In this document: positions 44,326-54,121 of the stretch, in pieces
How positions within the stretch are numbered: the stretch's first letter is position 1
How the letters are laid out: each line of letters opens with the position of its first letter
NCBI RefSeq assembly: GCF_020595055.1
Contig: NZ_JAJDOO010000009.1
Span: 62,001-126,000 of the forward strand
Direction: 5' to 3'
DNA: 64,000 nt
DNA from: Desulfosporosinus shakirovi
GTDB taxonomy: Bacteria; Bacillota; Desulfitobacteriia; Desulfitobacteriales; Desulfitobacteriaceae
The notes under the pieces: model-generated
Databases searched by the model: none
What the model was told of the DNA's origin: nothing
Seen by the model: only the letters and a program-made list of their open reading frames with translations
Translations under genes and position numbers: made by a program

Positions 44326-44474
44326 GCGGATCGACCTCGAAACGGCGGCTGGGCGGCCGCCATCATATAACGGACGCCACTGGATCAAAGCCAATCCCTT
44401 CCCTTTGGGTGGTTTCCGGGTCGGCAAAGATTACCTTGTCCGGGTTGCTGACCTAGATTATTAGGTTAACAACA
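44326..44474. other. intergenic region after DUF2922
   Basis: Contains hairpin GGCGGC-TGGGCG-GCCGCC near 44342-44359 without a T run. No gene seen. Confidence 0.4.
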
Positions 44475-44520
44475 GAAAAAAGGCCCATAGACGATCTCAT
44501 TAATCATCCATGTGGCCTTC
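44475..44520 (-). terminator. terminator of the methyltransferase gene run
   Basis: Stem AAGGCCCATAGACGAT paired imperfectly with ATCATCCATGTGGCCTT, followed on the minus strand by six T residues. It lies just beyond the stop of the 105-residue gene and is the end of the long minus-strand run. Confidence 0.75.
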
Positions 44521-44545
44521 TGCGACATCCCTTCGATTCAAAAAA

Positions 44546-44863
44546 TTACTCCTTAGTTACGCTAATGCTTGCATTCTGTGGCAAAGCCAAGCCCGCCGCA
44601 ACTTCTATCGACTTCATTATTCCAGAAACACCTGGGCAACTGGGATGGGGGCTATGCTTGGCAAAGACTTCATAAACTTTTCCCATATGGAGTTTCTTGA
44701 AAATCTCTTCAAAGGCATCGACTTCAACCAGTTCTGCCGCTATTTTTTGGTAATTCGGGCAGTCACTTGATATCTCAAGTTTTACTTTGTGACCATCACC
44801 GCTCTCTGCTTTAACATTAATAGTAAAACCACAAGCACCGGCTTTAATAACTCCTGTTGCCAT
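44546..44863 (-). CDS. small conserved Cys-containing protein (DUF6951-like)
   Basis: A 105-residue protein. It opens MATGVIKAGACGFTINVKAE and has three cysteines, in GACGF, SSDCPNY and HPSCPG. The spacing suggests a metal or cluster site. I believe it belongs to DUF6951, whose genes accompany corrinoid methyltransferases in anaerobes; this is from memory. It follows the MetF-like gene by about 70 bases. Confidence 0.65.
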   Translation of the reverse strand: MATGVIKAGACGFTINVKAESGDGHKVKLEISSDCPNYQKIAAELVEVDAFEEIFKKLHMGKVYEVFAKHSPHPSCPGVSGIMKSIEVAAGLALPQNASISVTKE

Positions 44864-44934
44864 AATAATGCTCCTCCTATAGTTAAGCTTCCCTTAGGAA
44901 ATGCCGTAATTCGCGGTGAACCTTGCACTTAAAC

Positions 44935-46500
44935 TTATTTTTTAATTTTGCTTTCCGGGGGTTTGATACCCAAGACAGGCGCTGAGTGGTCTTTTCCTAA
45001 ATAAAAATTAGACCAAGAGGACGTCTGATAGAAATCCCAGTTAGCAGGCGGTACCGGAGGAACGTCTAAGGTTGATTCCTCTCCATATTTCTTCAGTCTG
45101 GCATAAGCTCTGACCCAAACGCACTTCTTCTCTTTCGGGAAAACTTCACACCAGCCATCCAAGCTTCCGCCACAAGCACCGTTACGTTGATTTTTTGGAC
45201 ATTGTGACATAGGACAGAGATAGCCTATATCCAGTATGGCACAATCGCCGCAATCCTTGCAATCAAGCATGATAACTTTGGCAATGTGCTCAAGGGCGTG
45301 AAGTCTCTTTTCAGCTTTTTTCTTACCTTCTGCTGCATGATACATGCTGCGCATCATAGGGAAAAGCTTCTTATCAGGTGTGAACATGAGACTGTGCATC
45401 CCTCTCATCAGCGAGTTCATTGCTCCGACAGGTGCGTCTAAGGGGCGGTTAGCACGATTCACAGGTTGATCTGTGTTTAGACCTGTCTTCTCGTCCTTTT
45501 CAAAATAATAGAATCCATTGGTTTGAGGATAATCAAACTCCTTGACCAGATCTTGCCAGTTCGGATAAAGTTCCTCCCCTTTGTCAAGAATGTACTCTAA
45601 TTGCTCGTATTTAAGATTATGCCCGCCGATATGAACGCCTGCACAACCGATACCTTTCAAGATCGCATACAATTTGGCGGCCCTCAACATCCGCTGGCCA
45701 ACCCCTTTATCCGCGGCACTTTTTTCCTCATTGAGTTCTGCTAAAAGTTTGTCTGTGACGACACAACCCGGCAACTTGTTTTGATTCATAACATTTGCCG
45801 CTCCATAAGGAAGAACGTAGATATTTCCCACAACCGGAATATCCAGGTTATTAACCTTCAGGAACTGGATGACTTCGTGGCATTTTCGAGCATCATACCC
45901 CAGTTGTGTAACGACAAATTGTGCGCCGCCTTGAATTTTCTTTTTCAACTTATAGTACTGAACCATAAGCTCAGCCTCAGTTGACTTGAAAGGGGAAACA
46001 GCCGCCCCCGCAAAAAAGTCACTGGGAGCGTGATAAGTTGGCCCTTTCATACCCGGAACTTCTAAGCCCTTATTCATGTCGGCTATCAGTTGTAAGGTAT
46101 TAGAAGGATCCAGGTCAAAAACCGGCTTAGGGCGTCCTTTGAACCCTGAATAGGTATAGTCTCCTGTCATAACCAAGAGATTACGAACATTTGCACGATC
46201 TAAGGCATAAAGTTGGCTTTCCATCTGGTTCCGGTTCTTATCCTTACAAGTAAAATGTACTAATGGTTCGATCCCCAATTTAAGGATCTCCATTCCCAAA
46301 TAATCAGCGAGAATTGCCGGATTACCACCGGGGTTATCCGTGATAGTAAGAGCATGAACCCTGCCGCCTTTAGCTGCTTGCTCTGCCGAGGCAATGGCGG
46401 TTAGTTGAGCTTTTTCATTCGCTCCTCTTCCTGGTACGAGTTCCCATGTCACGGATAGGGTGTTTTTGTCAAGTAATGACTCTTTAAATTTATTTTCCAT
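44935..46500 (-). CDS. methylenetetrahydrofolate reductase with MTHFR_C iron-sulfur domain (MetF-MetV fusion)
   Basis: A 521-residue protein. The N-terminal TIM barrel (about 1-300) is MetF-like: SVTWELVPGRGA, LTITDNPGGNP, and CAGVHIGGHNL. The C-terminal part is the MTHFR_C domain, with many cysteines in DCKDCGDCAIL...CPMSQCPKNQRNGACGG...CEVF..KKC (about 408-460). In acetogens the two are often separate proteins (MetF and MetV). It would oxidise methyl-H4folate, made by the methyltransferase genes upstream, to methylene-H4folate, or run in the reverse direction. Confidence 0.88.
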   Translation of the reverse strand: MENKFKESLLDKNTLSVTWELVPGRGANEKAQLTAIASAEQAAKGGRVHALTITDNPGGNPAILADYLGMEILKLGIEPLVHFTCKDKNRNQMESQLYALDRANVRNLLVMTGDYTYSGFKGRPKPVFDLDPSNTLQLIADMNKGLEVPGMKGPTYHAPSDFFAGAAVSPFKSTEAELMVQYYKLKKKIQGGAQFVVTQLGYDARKCHEVIQFLKVNNLDIPVVGNIYVLPYGAANVMNQNKLPGCVVTDKLLAELNEEKSAADKGVGQRMLRAAKLYAILKGIGCAGVHIGGHNLKYEQLEYILDKGEELYPNWQDLVKEFDYPQTNGFYYFEKDEKTGLNTDQPVNRANRPLDAPVGAMNSLMRGMHSLMFTPDKKLFPMMRSMYHAAEGKKKAEKRLHALEHIAKVIMLDCKDCGDCAILDIGYLCPMSQCPKNQRNGACGGSLDGWCEVFPKEKKCVWVRAYARLKKYGEESTLDVPPVPPANWDFYQTSSWSNFYLGKDHSAPVLGIKPPESKIKK

Positions 46501-46620
46501 TCCTTGTTCCTCTCCCTTATCACCTATTTATACTCCGAAGATTGTCCTTTAATTCTCTAACCATTATAACTCTTCTCAGACAATATTTTAAGACATTTTC
46601 AGTTTTTTCTTAACTTTTAA

Positions 46621-48453
46621 CTAACTCAATCGTTCTAGGTATAAACTATTCATAAAATAACTGGAAAATGTGGCGCTGCCTCCTAATTCAATATGACGAA
46701 TCTTCCTGTATAATTCTTCTGTCATATTCATCTCCCGGTGATTTAGAAGTGTTCGTATTGCACCGACATGAGCCGCATTCCCAACCATTTTTATTTTTTT
46801 AGGCGGGATATCCGGTACGAGACCAATGTTTAAAATGTTGTTAGCCTTAAGATAAGTGGCAAAGGTCCCGGATAATATAACCGAATCCAGCTCAGCAACA
46901 CTGATGCCCGCCATTTCAACCAAAGTTTTAATTCCTGCGCAGACTGCCCCTTTAGCCAGTTGTAATTCCCCGACATCCTTTTGGCTGATAGTTACATCTG
47001 AGCTTTGATCTGTTCCGTAGGCCAAGATGAATTCACGTGCTTTTTCAGCAGGCCGTATCCGATTGCGAAGCTCAACCGAAAGATGATCTGCTGTTTCAGG
47101 AACAGCAATTTTCCCTTGTTTATTTATTACTCCGGCTCTTTTCATCTCATCAATTGCTTCAATAAGACCTGATCCGCAAATCCCGATAGGTTCCTGTCCC
47201 CCGATTACTTCACAGTTCACACCCTTGTCAGTAATACTCACACTTTCGATGGCTCCCTGCTTTGCCCTCATTCCGTAGGCTATTCCCGCACCTTCAAAGG
47301 CTGGTCCGGCTGCTGTAGAACAGGCCATCATCAAGTTGTCAGTTTTCAAAAACAATTCACAGTTAGTGCCTAAATCAATGAGTAAGTGATTTCCCGGCTC
47401 CAGTACCTCAGGAGCCCCTGCGATAGCCCCTACTGTGTCCCCCCCAACAAAACTTCCTATATTAGGAAGGAAGAATATTTTAGCTTGAGGATTGATTTCT
47501 ACTCCCAATTCATGCGCTGAGAATTCTAACGGTCTATTGCAAACGGAAACAAAGGGGGATACCGCTAAATGAGACACATCTAAGCCGATTAAGAGGTGAT
47601 GCATCGTCGTATTGCCTACTATAGACATCTTCACGATTTCGTTTTTTCTTACATCAGTTTTTAATTCAAGCTCTTTTAACAAATGATTAATAGTTCTTCT
47701 GACAGCATTGCGCATGGCCAAAGCATTTTCTTGGCTTTCTTTAGCGAAGGAAATACGAGAAATAACATCTGCACCATAGGCGGTCTGCTCATTCTCAATT
47801 GAGACGACCTTTATGAGGTCACCTTCAATCAAGTCATATAGAGCCAACCCAACACTGGTTGTCCCTATATCGACGGCAACTCCATACAATCTCTTCCCAG
47901 TGTCTCCCGGCTCAATCTCCAAGATCTCATTTTCAAAAATAGTAACTGTTAGGACATACTTATCCTCTCTCAAAACATCCGACACTTTATTAAGGATATA
48001 CAGACTCGGGGAGTTATAGCTCCTCCCTGTGGAAGTGCTGAGAGCATCTGCCAGGCGATCCCAGTCTCCCCGTTCATCTTCAAGTGAAGGTTTACTGATG
48101 GTCAAACAAATCTTTTCCACCCGCGGATCTAAGACAGATGCTTTCATTCCTAAGAGTGCACTTTCTTTTCGATCCTGACTTTCTACGAAATTCAGCTGAA
48201 TAACCATGCCCTCTTCGGGAACCACAGTACAAGCAAGTCGGAATCCCGCTTGGAGTTCGACCTCATTAAGATGTTTTAAATCCTGAGCACTTGGCTCTGA
48301 AGCATTTTCCATCACTCGAACTTTACACTTACCACAGGTTCCTTTACCATTACAGATGTTATCGACGGGAAGTTGATGACGAATGAGAGCTTCCATTAAA
48401 GTCTCTGTATCTTTAGTTTCAATAACCCGATTTGGGAGTATTTTTATTTCCAT
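46621..48453 (-). CDS. RACo-type reductive activator of corrinoid proteins
   Basis: Reactivates corrinoid proteins by ATP-driven one-electron reduction of Co(II). The 610 residues start with a [2Fe-2S] ferredoxin domain (Cys34, 40, 43 and Cys75; CNGKGTCGKCK). A linker and an ASKHA-fold ATPase domain (DUF4445) follow, with GVAVDIGTTSVGLALYDL, NTTMHHLLIG and DLGTNCELFL. This is the RACo layout, not the RamA form with C-terminal [4Fe-4S] ferredoxin motifs. It serves the two corrinoid proteins encoded upstream. Confidence 0.9.
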   Translation of the reverse strand: MEIKILPNRVIETKDTETLMEALIRHQLPVDNICNGKGTCGKCKVRVMENASEPSAQDLKHLNEVELQAGFRLACTVVPEEGMVIQLNFVESQDRKESALLGMKASVLDPRVEKICLTISKPSLEDERGDWDRLADALSTSTGRSYNSPSLYILNKVSDVLREDKYVLTVTIFENEILEIEPGDTGKRLYGVAVDIGTTSVGLALYDLIEGDLIKVVSIENEQTAYGADVISRISFAKESQENALAMRNAVRRTINHLLKELELKTDVRKNEIVKMSIVGNTTMHHLLIGLDVSHLAVSPFVSVCNRPLEFSAHELGVEINPQAKIFFLPNIGSFVGGDTVGAIAGAPEVLEPGNHLLIDLGTNCELFLKTDNLMMACSTAAGPAFEGAGIAYGMRAKQGAIESVSITDKGVNCEVIGGQEPIGICGSGLIEAIDEMKRAGVINKQGKIAVPETADHLSVELRNRIRPAEKAREFILAYGTDQSSDVTISQKDVGELQLAKGAVCAGIKTLVEMAGISVAELDSVILSGTFATYLKANNILNIGLVPDIPPKKIKMVGNAAHVGAIRTLLNHREMNMTEELYRKIRHIELGGSATFSSYFMNSLYLERLS

Positions 48454-48614
48454 AATTACCTCCTGGAAGAATTTTAGGTCAGTAAATTCCTAAAAACGAA
48501 GATCAAGCAGAACACATGAATCGGCCAAATGCACAAAACTGCCTTATCCCATTATTATGAATTCAATGCCTTATTTATACAATTCGATCTATTCCCTTAT
48601 TTTCCTTCTTTACT

Positions 48615-49235
48615 TCATACCTTAACCAGAAAATCCGCAAGTTCTTCCGGGGAATTAACAAGAAAATCCGGGTTGCCCTCGTTAATTTTCTGAGGAGTAT
48701 GCCATCCCCAGGTCACTCCAATCGTTTGTGTACCTGCGTGTTTACCTTCTATCATATCCCCTTTGGTATCCCCTACATAATAGGCCGAGATACCCGGATG
48801 CAATGCCATAGTGTTGTGAATTTTTTTGATCTTACTTTTCTCTTTTTCTGCTCCAATAACATCCTCAAAACAAGTAATTCCGTTCCTATTCAAAATCTCT
48901 TTGGTTGCACCGGAAAGATTTGAAGTAATAACATATACATGGTGTTTTTCCGAGATCCTCTGTAAGGCTTTCCCAATCCCGTCAAAGAGTTCAAGGTCTG
49001 TCAATTGTTCACCTTGTAATATTTCATATCTCTTCAATATGTCATTTATGGCAACTTCACTGATCCCTCGACTCATCATTGTCTCATAAACATTACCCTC
49101 GAATAATGAAATGACATCTTTTGGTTCATTGATTCCCCGGAACCCATTCTCAAGACAGGCTTGTGAAAAACGCGAAATAAAAACCTCCAGGGAATCCACA
49201 ATAACCCCATCATAATCAAACATTACGAGCGCCAC
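48615..49235 (-). CDS. HAD-family phosphatase
   Basis: A 206-residue haloacid-dehalogenase-fold hydrolase: MVMFDYDGVIVDSLEVF nucleophile motif (DYD), YVITSNLSGATKE, Lys region EKEKSKIKKI and YYVGDTKGDMIEGKHAG acid motif. It resembles phosphoglycolate phosphatases. The substrate is not known. Because an APH-type kinase gene lies in the same run, it could be a matching phosphatase, but that is speculation. Confidence 0.88.
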   Translation of the reverse strand: MALVMFDYDGVIVDSLEVFISRFSQACLENGFRGINEPKDVISLFEGNVYETMMSRGISEVAINDILKRYEILQGEQLTDLELFDGIGKALQRISEKHHVYVITSNLSGATKEILNRNGITCFEDVIGAEKEKSKIKKIHNTMALHPGISAYYVGDTKGDMIEGKHAGTQTIGVTWGWHTPQKINEGNPDFLVNSPEELADFLVKV

Positions 49236-49282
49236 ACCTTTACCTCCTTGAAAATCACTGCCGTGTATTAAAAGAAACTGAT

Positions 49283-49325
49283 TGTATAAGATCCCCTGCT
49301 CTTATAGAGAAGGGGATCTTATACA
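49283..49325. terminator. strong hairpin between the mtgA-like and HAD genes
   Basis: Perfect 15-bp stem TGTATAAGATCCCCT/AGGGGATCTTATACA with a 13-base loop. No T run follows, so it may protect or process the message rather than end it. Confidence 0.5.
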
Positions 49326-49377
49326 AATACTAACCTAATGTATTCATTTTTATCCAGTTTGATTGAACTTAAAACTA

Positions 49378-50181
49378 TTAACCTAAGAACTCAAATTGTT
49401 TATTGCGAAAGGCCTTAAGATAATTGACGCAATACTCATCTCGCCCGGCAAGTGTTTCAGCAGTAACTAAACTTGCCATCATCATCTTGTCCAGAGGGTT
49501 AATAATAAGGCCATCCAGACCTTTGCCAATAGCCATAATAGCAAAGGCATGGTTCATAAATTTACGCACGGGTAAACCATAAGATACATTGGACAGACCG
49601 CAAATGGTATGAACTCCTTTAAAGCGAGTCATGATCGCCTCTACCGAATTAATAAACTCAACGGCAAAGGTACTGTTAGTAGAAACTGGCTGAACCAACG
49701 GGTCTACATATATGTTTTCAAGAGGTACATTGTTTTTGACAAGTCCATCAATCAGCTTTTCGGCGATTCTTAGACGAGCGTCCATAGTTTCCGGCATACC
49801 TTCATCACTCATACAAAGAGCTACAACTTTTAAGTCGGTGCCTGCAATGACAGGAATCAAGGCGTCATAGCGCTCTTTTTCTAAGGATATCGAGTTAATC
49901 ATGGCGATACCTTTATGTACAGATAGAGCAGCTTCAATAGCCTTGGGGTCCGGACTGTCAATACAACAAGGTGCCTCTACAGCTTCTTGAACTGTTTTTA
50001 CAAGCCATTGCAGGTATTCAGGTTCCTTACCGACAAAGATACCGGCATTGACATCAATATAATCTGCTCCTGCTTCATGTTCATCCCTAGCCACCTGTTT
50101 GATATATTCAGCATCTTGTGCTTTGATGGCCTCTCCGACGGCTTTACGACTTGCATTAATTAATTCTCCCACTACTAACAT
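49378..50181 (-). CDS. mtgA: methyltetrahydrofolate-corrinoid methyltransferase (MtgA/MtvA-like)
   Basis: Transfers the methyl group from a methylated corrinoid protein to tetrahydrofolate. The 267 residues fold as the pterin-binding TIM barrel: GELINASRKAV, GADYIDVNAG, CIDSPDPKAIEAA, DPLVQPVSTN and CGLSNVSYGLPVR. The length fits stand-alone MtgA/MtvA proteins, without corrinoid or SAM domains. It is next to a corrinoid protein and an MttB-family gene, the usual three-part set. Confidence 0.9.
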   Translation of the reverse strand: MLVVGELINASRKAVGEAIKAQDAEYIKQVARDEHEAGADYIDVNAGIFVGKEPEYLQWLVKTVQEAVEAPCCIDSPDPKAIEAALSVHKGIAMINSISLEKERYDALIPVIAGTDLKVVALCMSDEGMPETMDARLRIAEKLIDGLVKNNVPLENIYVDPLVQPVSTNSTFAVEFINSVEAIMTRFKGVHTICGLSNVSYGLPVRKFMNHAFAIMAIGKGLDGLIINPLDKMMMASLVTAETLAGRDEYCVNYLKAFRNKQFEFLG

Positions 50182-50509
50182 GAATTTTTCCTCCTCATAT
50201 TCAGCTCTTAATTATTATTTCTTTAGAACTAGGATTTCTAAGAAGACTAATACTGCAAATTCCGTGCCAATTATGTTGCGATGAAAACTTAGCTAAATAT
50301 TACTTGATTTCCAGTGAGTTTTCAACATTCCAGGTCCCTATTAAGCTTAATTTATTAAGTTTTGGAATATCAGATACTTAAAAACAAGTCAGGATAGACT
50401 TACACCAAAGGAACTGACGTCAAAACTAAGTCGATGAGACTTAAATTTAGAAGTCAGTTCTGAAGTTTTTAGCTTCTATAGACTATTTAACAGCATCTCA
50501 CAGGATGTC
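50182..50509. other. intercistronic region
   Basis: About 330 bases without a gene. On the minus strand arms GAACTGAC/GTCAGTTC (50411-50460) enclose an inner TAAGTC/GACTTA pair. This hairpin has only three T residues after it. Confidence 0.4.
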
Positions 50510-51136
50510 TTATTTAGCCGTAAGTTTACGAGCAGTCTCTACCGCTCCGGGGGCATCAGTGCTCCAACCATCCGCTCCGATTTTCTTTGCAAAATCTTCT
50601 GACACGGGTGCTCCGCCAACCATGGTCTTAAAGCTTAACCCTTGTTCGCGAATAGCTTTCACAGTTACTTCCATAAAGGGCATGGTCGTCGTTAATAAAG
50701 CGGACATACAGATGACATCGGCTTTTTTCTCTTTTGCGGTGGCCAGGAATTTCTCTGTATCCACATCTACCCCCAGATCATAAACCTCGAATCCGGCGCC
50801 TTCCATCATCATGGAGACTAAATTCTTGCCAATATCATGCAAGTCCCCTTTGACGGTTCCGATAATAATCGTTCCCTTTTTTTCGCTTTCTCCATGTGAT
50901 AATAATGGTTTTAATACCTCAAGTCCAGCTTTCATGGCTTTAGCAGCCATGAGCATTTCCGGAACAAAGAATTCTCCTTCAGAATAGCGTTGCCCGACTT
51001 CGTCCATTGCCCCAATTAATCCATTGCTTAGAATTTCCGAGACATCCGTGCCAATCTTAATTTCAGCTTCAACCAGAGACACTACTTTATCAATGTTAAA
51101 TTCTATTACTGCATCATAAATAGTCTGTACGCTCAT
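50510..51136 (-). CDS. mtgC: corrinoid (cobalamin-binding) methyl-carrier protein
   Basis: Carries the methyl group on a cobalt corrinoid between the MttB-family enzyme and MtgA. The 208 residues have a helical cap (about 1-85) followed by the B12-binding Rossmann domain, with GDLHDIGKNLV (lower-ligand His100), SALLTTTMPFM and GGAPVSEDFA. It lies 50 bases after the MttB-family gene, so this is the cognate corrinoid protein. Confidence 0.93.
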   Translation of the reverse strand: MSVQTIYDAVIEFNIDKVVSLVEAEIKIGTDVSEILSNGLIGAMDEVGQRYSEGEFFVPEMLMAAKAMKAGLEVLKPLLSHGESEKKGTIIIGTVKGDLHDIGKNLVSMMMEGAGFEVYDLGVDVDTEKFLATAKEKKADVICMSALLTTTMPFMEVTVKAIREQGLSFKTMVGGAPVSEDFAKKIGADGWSTDAPGAVETARKLTAK

Positions 51137-51186
51137 TAATTATCTCCCTTTCCTTTCAGTCACAAGACCGTCACGTTGTGTAAAGA

Positions 51187-52629
51187 TTAAATTCCCCACT
51201 TAGCATCCCCTGCAACAAGTCCTTTGAAATGGCCGCGAACTTTAGCATCCAGTTCTTCTGAAAAGCGCGACTTATTCGGTTTACTTAAGATTTTTGCGGC
51301 TTCTTTCATTGCACGGCTGTGAGCGTCTGGTTTCCCTTGATCTTCCCAACGGCGACGCATTTCTCTTGTTGCCACTTTGGGTAAAACGGCAATGGTTCGC
51401 ATATTTTTCATAGTATGATCCAAATCCATGTAACTCCCACCGGGGCCAACTTTCGCAATCAAGTCTAAACACAAGTTTTCTTCGTTGTATTCAAAACCCT
51501 TTTTCATTCGTTTAAGCATCAAGGCTATTTCATTGTCGATCACAGCTTTAGCAAAGTCAAAGGCCATCAGACTCCCTAAAAGCCCCCCCATATTGAATAA
51601 GTCTGCTCCGGCAAGCAAAGCGCCTGTGGTGTTCATTCCTGTCTCATACCCTGATTGAGCGTCATTAGAATGGGCATTGGTCAAGCCGATATATCCGCCG
51701 GAAGGAACATTGTAAAATCTCGCCATTTCTGTATGCGCCATTTGCAGCATTCCCGTTTCGATAGCACCTGGGGCATAGGCTCCTGTCCGCATATCCGCAA
51801 CTGTGGACAAGACAGCATAGATCATGGGGGCTCCCGGACGAATCATTTGAGTCAGGGTTGCAAGTCCCAGGAATTCTGCATTGCCTAAGGTCAAAGTCCC
51901 CATCAAGCTTAGAGGAGAAGTCATGCCGGCATTTGGAACAATTGTTCCGTAGACCGGCAGTCCTTGTTCAATCAGATAGATAACTGCTTCAGTAGAATCC
52001 ACATCAAAGGTCAACGGTGAAACAACCGGGCAATAATGATGATTAATAAATGGACGCTTACGATACTCTTCTTCCCCTCCTGCGATCAGGGCTCCTAAAT
52101 CCAGTACTGCTTTAAGGTCCTCCATGTTAGGAGTATTGCTTCGTACAGGCTTTTTACAGTTTTTCAAGGCAGGATAAAAACGGGACAGACTAAACTGTCC
52201 TTCTGGGGCATCCTCCGCCAGAGTTGATATTGAAAAGACATCAAATCCAGGCAGTTCATTAATCAAATAAGCGATATTAGCTATGTCATCAGAGGTAGCG
52301 CGACGTTCTTCACCTGTTTCCGGATCGATAATATTGGGAGCGGAACTCCCTGTTACGACAATCGGGCGGTCGCCGGGCATTGTGACATCAAATTTTGGAT
52401 CTTGAGCAGTAAAAGTATAGGTAGGAACAAAGGTTTTTCTTGCCTTCTCAACAACCTCTCGGGGAAACTTAACCATCATTGTTTCCATGTCAACCTGGCA
52501 GCCATTTTTGGAAAATATTTCCATTGCTTTCTGATTACGAACCAGCATCCCGACGTTTTCCAGAATTTCCAATGAGGCCTCATGTACGCGCTCTACTTCT
52601 GACTGACTAAATAATTTAGTGAACTCCAC
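51187..52629 (-). CDS. MttB-family (non-pyrrolysine) amine methyltransferase
   Basis: Removes a methyl group from a methylated amine and gives it to a corrinoid protein. The 480 residues are full length and read through without an in-frame amber codon, so it is a non-pyrrolysine member, a group whose known substrates are quaternary amines (glycine betaine, proline betaine, carnitine, butyrobetaine). Family stretches are GSSAPNIIDPETGEERRATSDD, RSNTPNMEDLKAVLDLG and TNAHSNDAQSGYETG. The substrate here is unknown. Confidence 0.9.
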   Translation of the reverse strand: MEFTKLFSQSEVERVHEASLEILENVGMLVRNQKAMEIFSKNGCQVDMETMMVKFPREVVEKARKTFVPTYTFTAQDPKFDVTMPGDRPIVVTGSSAPNIIDPETGEERRATSDDIANIAYLINELPGFDVFSISTLAEDAPEGQFSLSRFYPALKNCKKPVRSNTPNMEDLKAVLDLGALIAGGEEEYRKRPFINHHYCPVVSPLTFDVDSTEAVIYLIEQGLPVYGTIVPNAGMTSPLSLMGTLTLGNAEFLGLATLTQMIRPGAPMIYAVLSTVADMRTGAYAPGAIETGMLQMAHTEMARFYNVPSGGYIGLTNAHSNDAQSGYETGMNTTGALLAGADLFNMGGLLGSLMAFDFAKAVIDNEIALMLKRMKKGFEYNEENLCLDLIAKVGPGGSYMDLDHTMKNMRTIAVLPKVATREMRRRWEDQGKPDAHSRAMKEAAKILSKPNKSRFSEELDAKVRGHFKGLVAGDAKWGI

Positions 52630-52693
52630 AATTAAAATCCCCTTTCCTTCTGCTCGGATTGATGCTTCAGTCGAGCTATTGGGTTTAAATCGA

Positions 52694-53902
52694 CTACACT
52701 AATATGGATTTTGCCACTTCTAATATCTCTGCTTTATGCTTTTCAATCCAATTCATCAACCGAACATTATGCTGCAGATAGGCAATATACTCATATTCAT
52801 TCAGATCAGTTCCGGCATAGTATGCTGCTACATCCCAATTTATCAAATACATATTTGAGGCGGCGATCATCGTGGGCAGATACTCAATTTCCACGGCATT
52901 CAAAGGTTCTAGCCCTTTCAATTCAATCAATTTTTGCTGATAAGATTTAAGAAAAATAGCACATTTATCGAGAAGCAACACCCCATCTTGTTCATCTTGC
53001 CATGAGCTGCAGCAATAAGCCATCCCTAAAGTTACATCAAAGAGCCTATGGTCAATCTTAGACCAATCAAAGTCGAAGATTCCTACAACCTTGCTATTTA
53101 CGTATTTTAAATTACCCGCATGAAAATCATTGTGACAAGGTGTGAGCGGCATTTTTTCCAGCACATCCTGAGGAATTTGCGAGCTCTCAATGACCTTCAA
53201 AATTGAGTCCAGTTTACTCCTGTAATATTTGTGAAACTTCGTGTCGATATCCTTCCGGGCTAATTCTTTATATTTTTCCGGCAAAGTCGGGAGAAATTCC
53301 ATAATCTTCGGTTCTATTCGCTCCAGACCTTGCGGATCAAAATCTCTGGCAGCATTATGGAAAGTTGCCAAGACTTCTGCTGCACTGGCATACTCTTCAT
53401 CATTTAAGTTTGGAGTATCCCAGGTGTATAAGTCATCGCCTTCCAGAAACTCATACACCGCAAAATAGATATCCGTTCCATTTCCATTTACCCCTTCAAT
53501 TTTCTTGACAAAGGTTGCTCCATCTTTAGTACGAATTAACCCGGCAGCAATATCCAAGCCATGAGCTTTGGAGTAGTCAATCATTAAGTGTTCAAAAATT
53601 ATTTCCGGAGCTGTGATACCATATTTATATTTTCGCACAAAGTATTCGCACTGTTTTCCATCTTTCTCTGTGTAAATACCAAAACTTCGATTAACATACC
53701 CACCAAATATTTCGAAGACCGCAGTAACAATCCCGAGATCATAGCTTTGCAGCGCATCAACGATTTGATTACGGATTAGGACTGATTCCATAGATTCGAA
53801 GAAATGAGCAGCAATTTTTTTGAGGTCTTTACTTTGGGTAAACATAGAAAACGTTTGGTTAACACTTAGCTCTTCGAGATGTCTCATTTTACTTGTGTTC
53901 AT
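52694..53902 (-). CDS. aminoglycoside-phosphotransferase-fold kinase in the methyltransferase run
   Basis: A 402-residue small-molecule kinase. Brenner's motif is HNDFHAGNL near residue 265, followed by the metal-binding DFDW. The N-terminal lobe has FGGYVNRSFGIYT (glycine-rich loop) and the Lys of FVRKYKYG. This is the fold of choline/ethanolamine kinases, homoserine kinase II and antibiotic kinases. AGGAGG precedes the ATG. It is immediately upstream of the MttB-family gene (about 65 bases), a setting that suggests a small alcohol or amine such as choline as substrate; that is inference. Confidence 0.8.
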   Translation of the reverse strand: MNTSKMRHLEELSVNQTFSMFTQSKDLKKIAAHFFESMESVLIRNQIVDALQSYDLGIVTAVFEIFGGYVNRSFGIYTEKDGKQCEYFVRKYKYGITAPEIIFEHLMIDYSKAHGLDIAAGLIRTKDGATFVKKIEGVNGNGTDIYFAVYEFLEGDDLYTWDTPNLNDEEYASAAEVLATFHNAARDFDPQGLERIEPKIMEFLPTLPEKYKELARKDIDTKFHKYYRSKLDSILKVIESSQIPQDVLEKMPLTPCHNDFHAGNLKYVNSKVVGIFDFDWSKIDHRLFDVTLGMAYCCSSWQDEQDGVLLLDKCAIFLKSYQQKLIELKGLEPLNAVEIEYLPTMIAASNMYLINWDVAAYYAGTDLNEYEYIAYLQHNVRLMNWIEKHKAEILEVAKSILV

Positions 53903-54121
53903 GTTGATCCTCCTAATAGAAATTTGCTTGGATGATTAATGAAAGAATGGAACCTTAATTTTAAAACAGAGTAAAAAGGTTTTTCTATTGCAATAATCAT
54001 AGCATTTAAAAATTATTTTTGATTAACACATTTCTGCTCGTTTTGACTCATTACAATCATTTGAATATTGCTACTATTCCGCACATATTGATATTCCTTG
54101 TCTAGATAAAAAACTATTATG

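Noticed and set aside
51187-52629. Pyrrolysine-type MttB
   Set aside because: The gene reads through without an in-frame amber codon, so it belongs to the non-pyrrolysine group.
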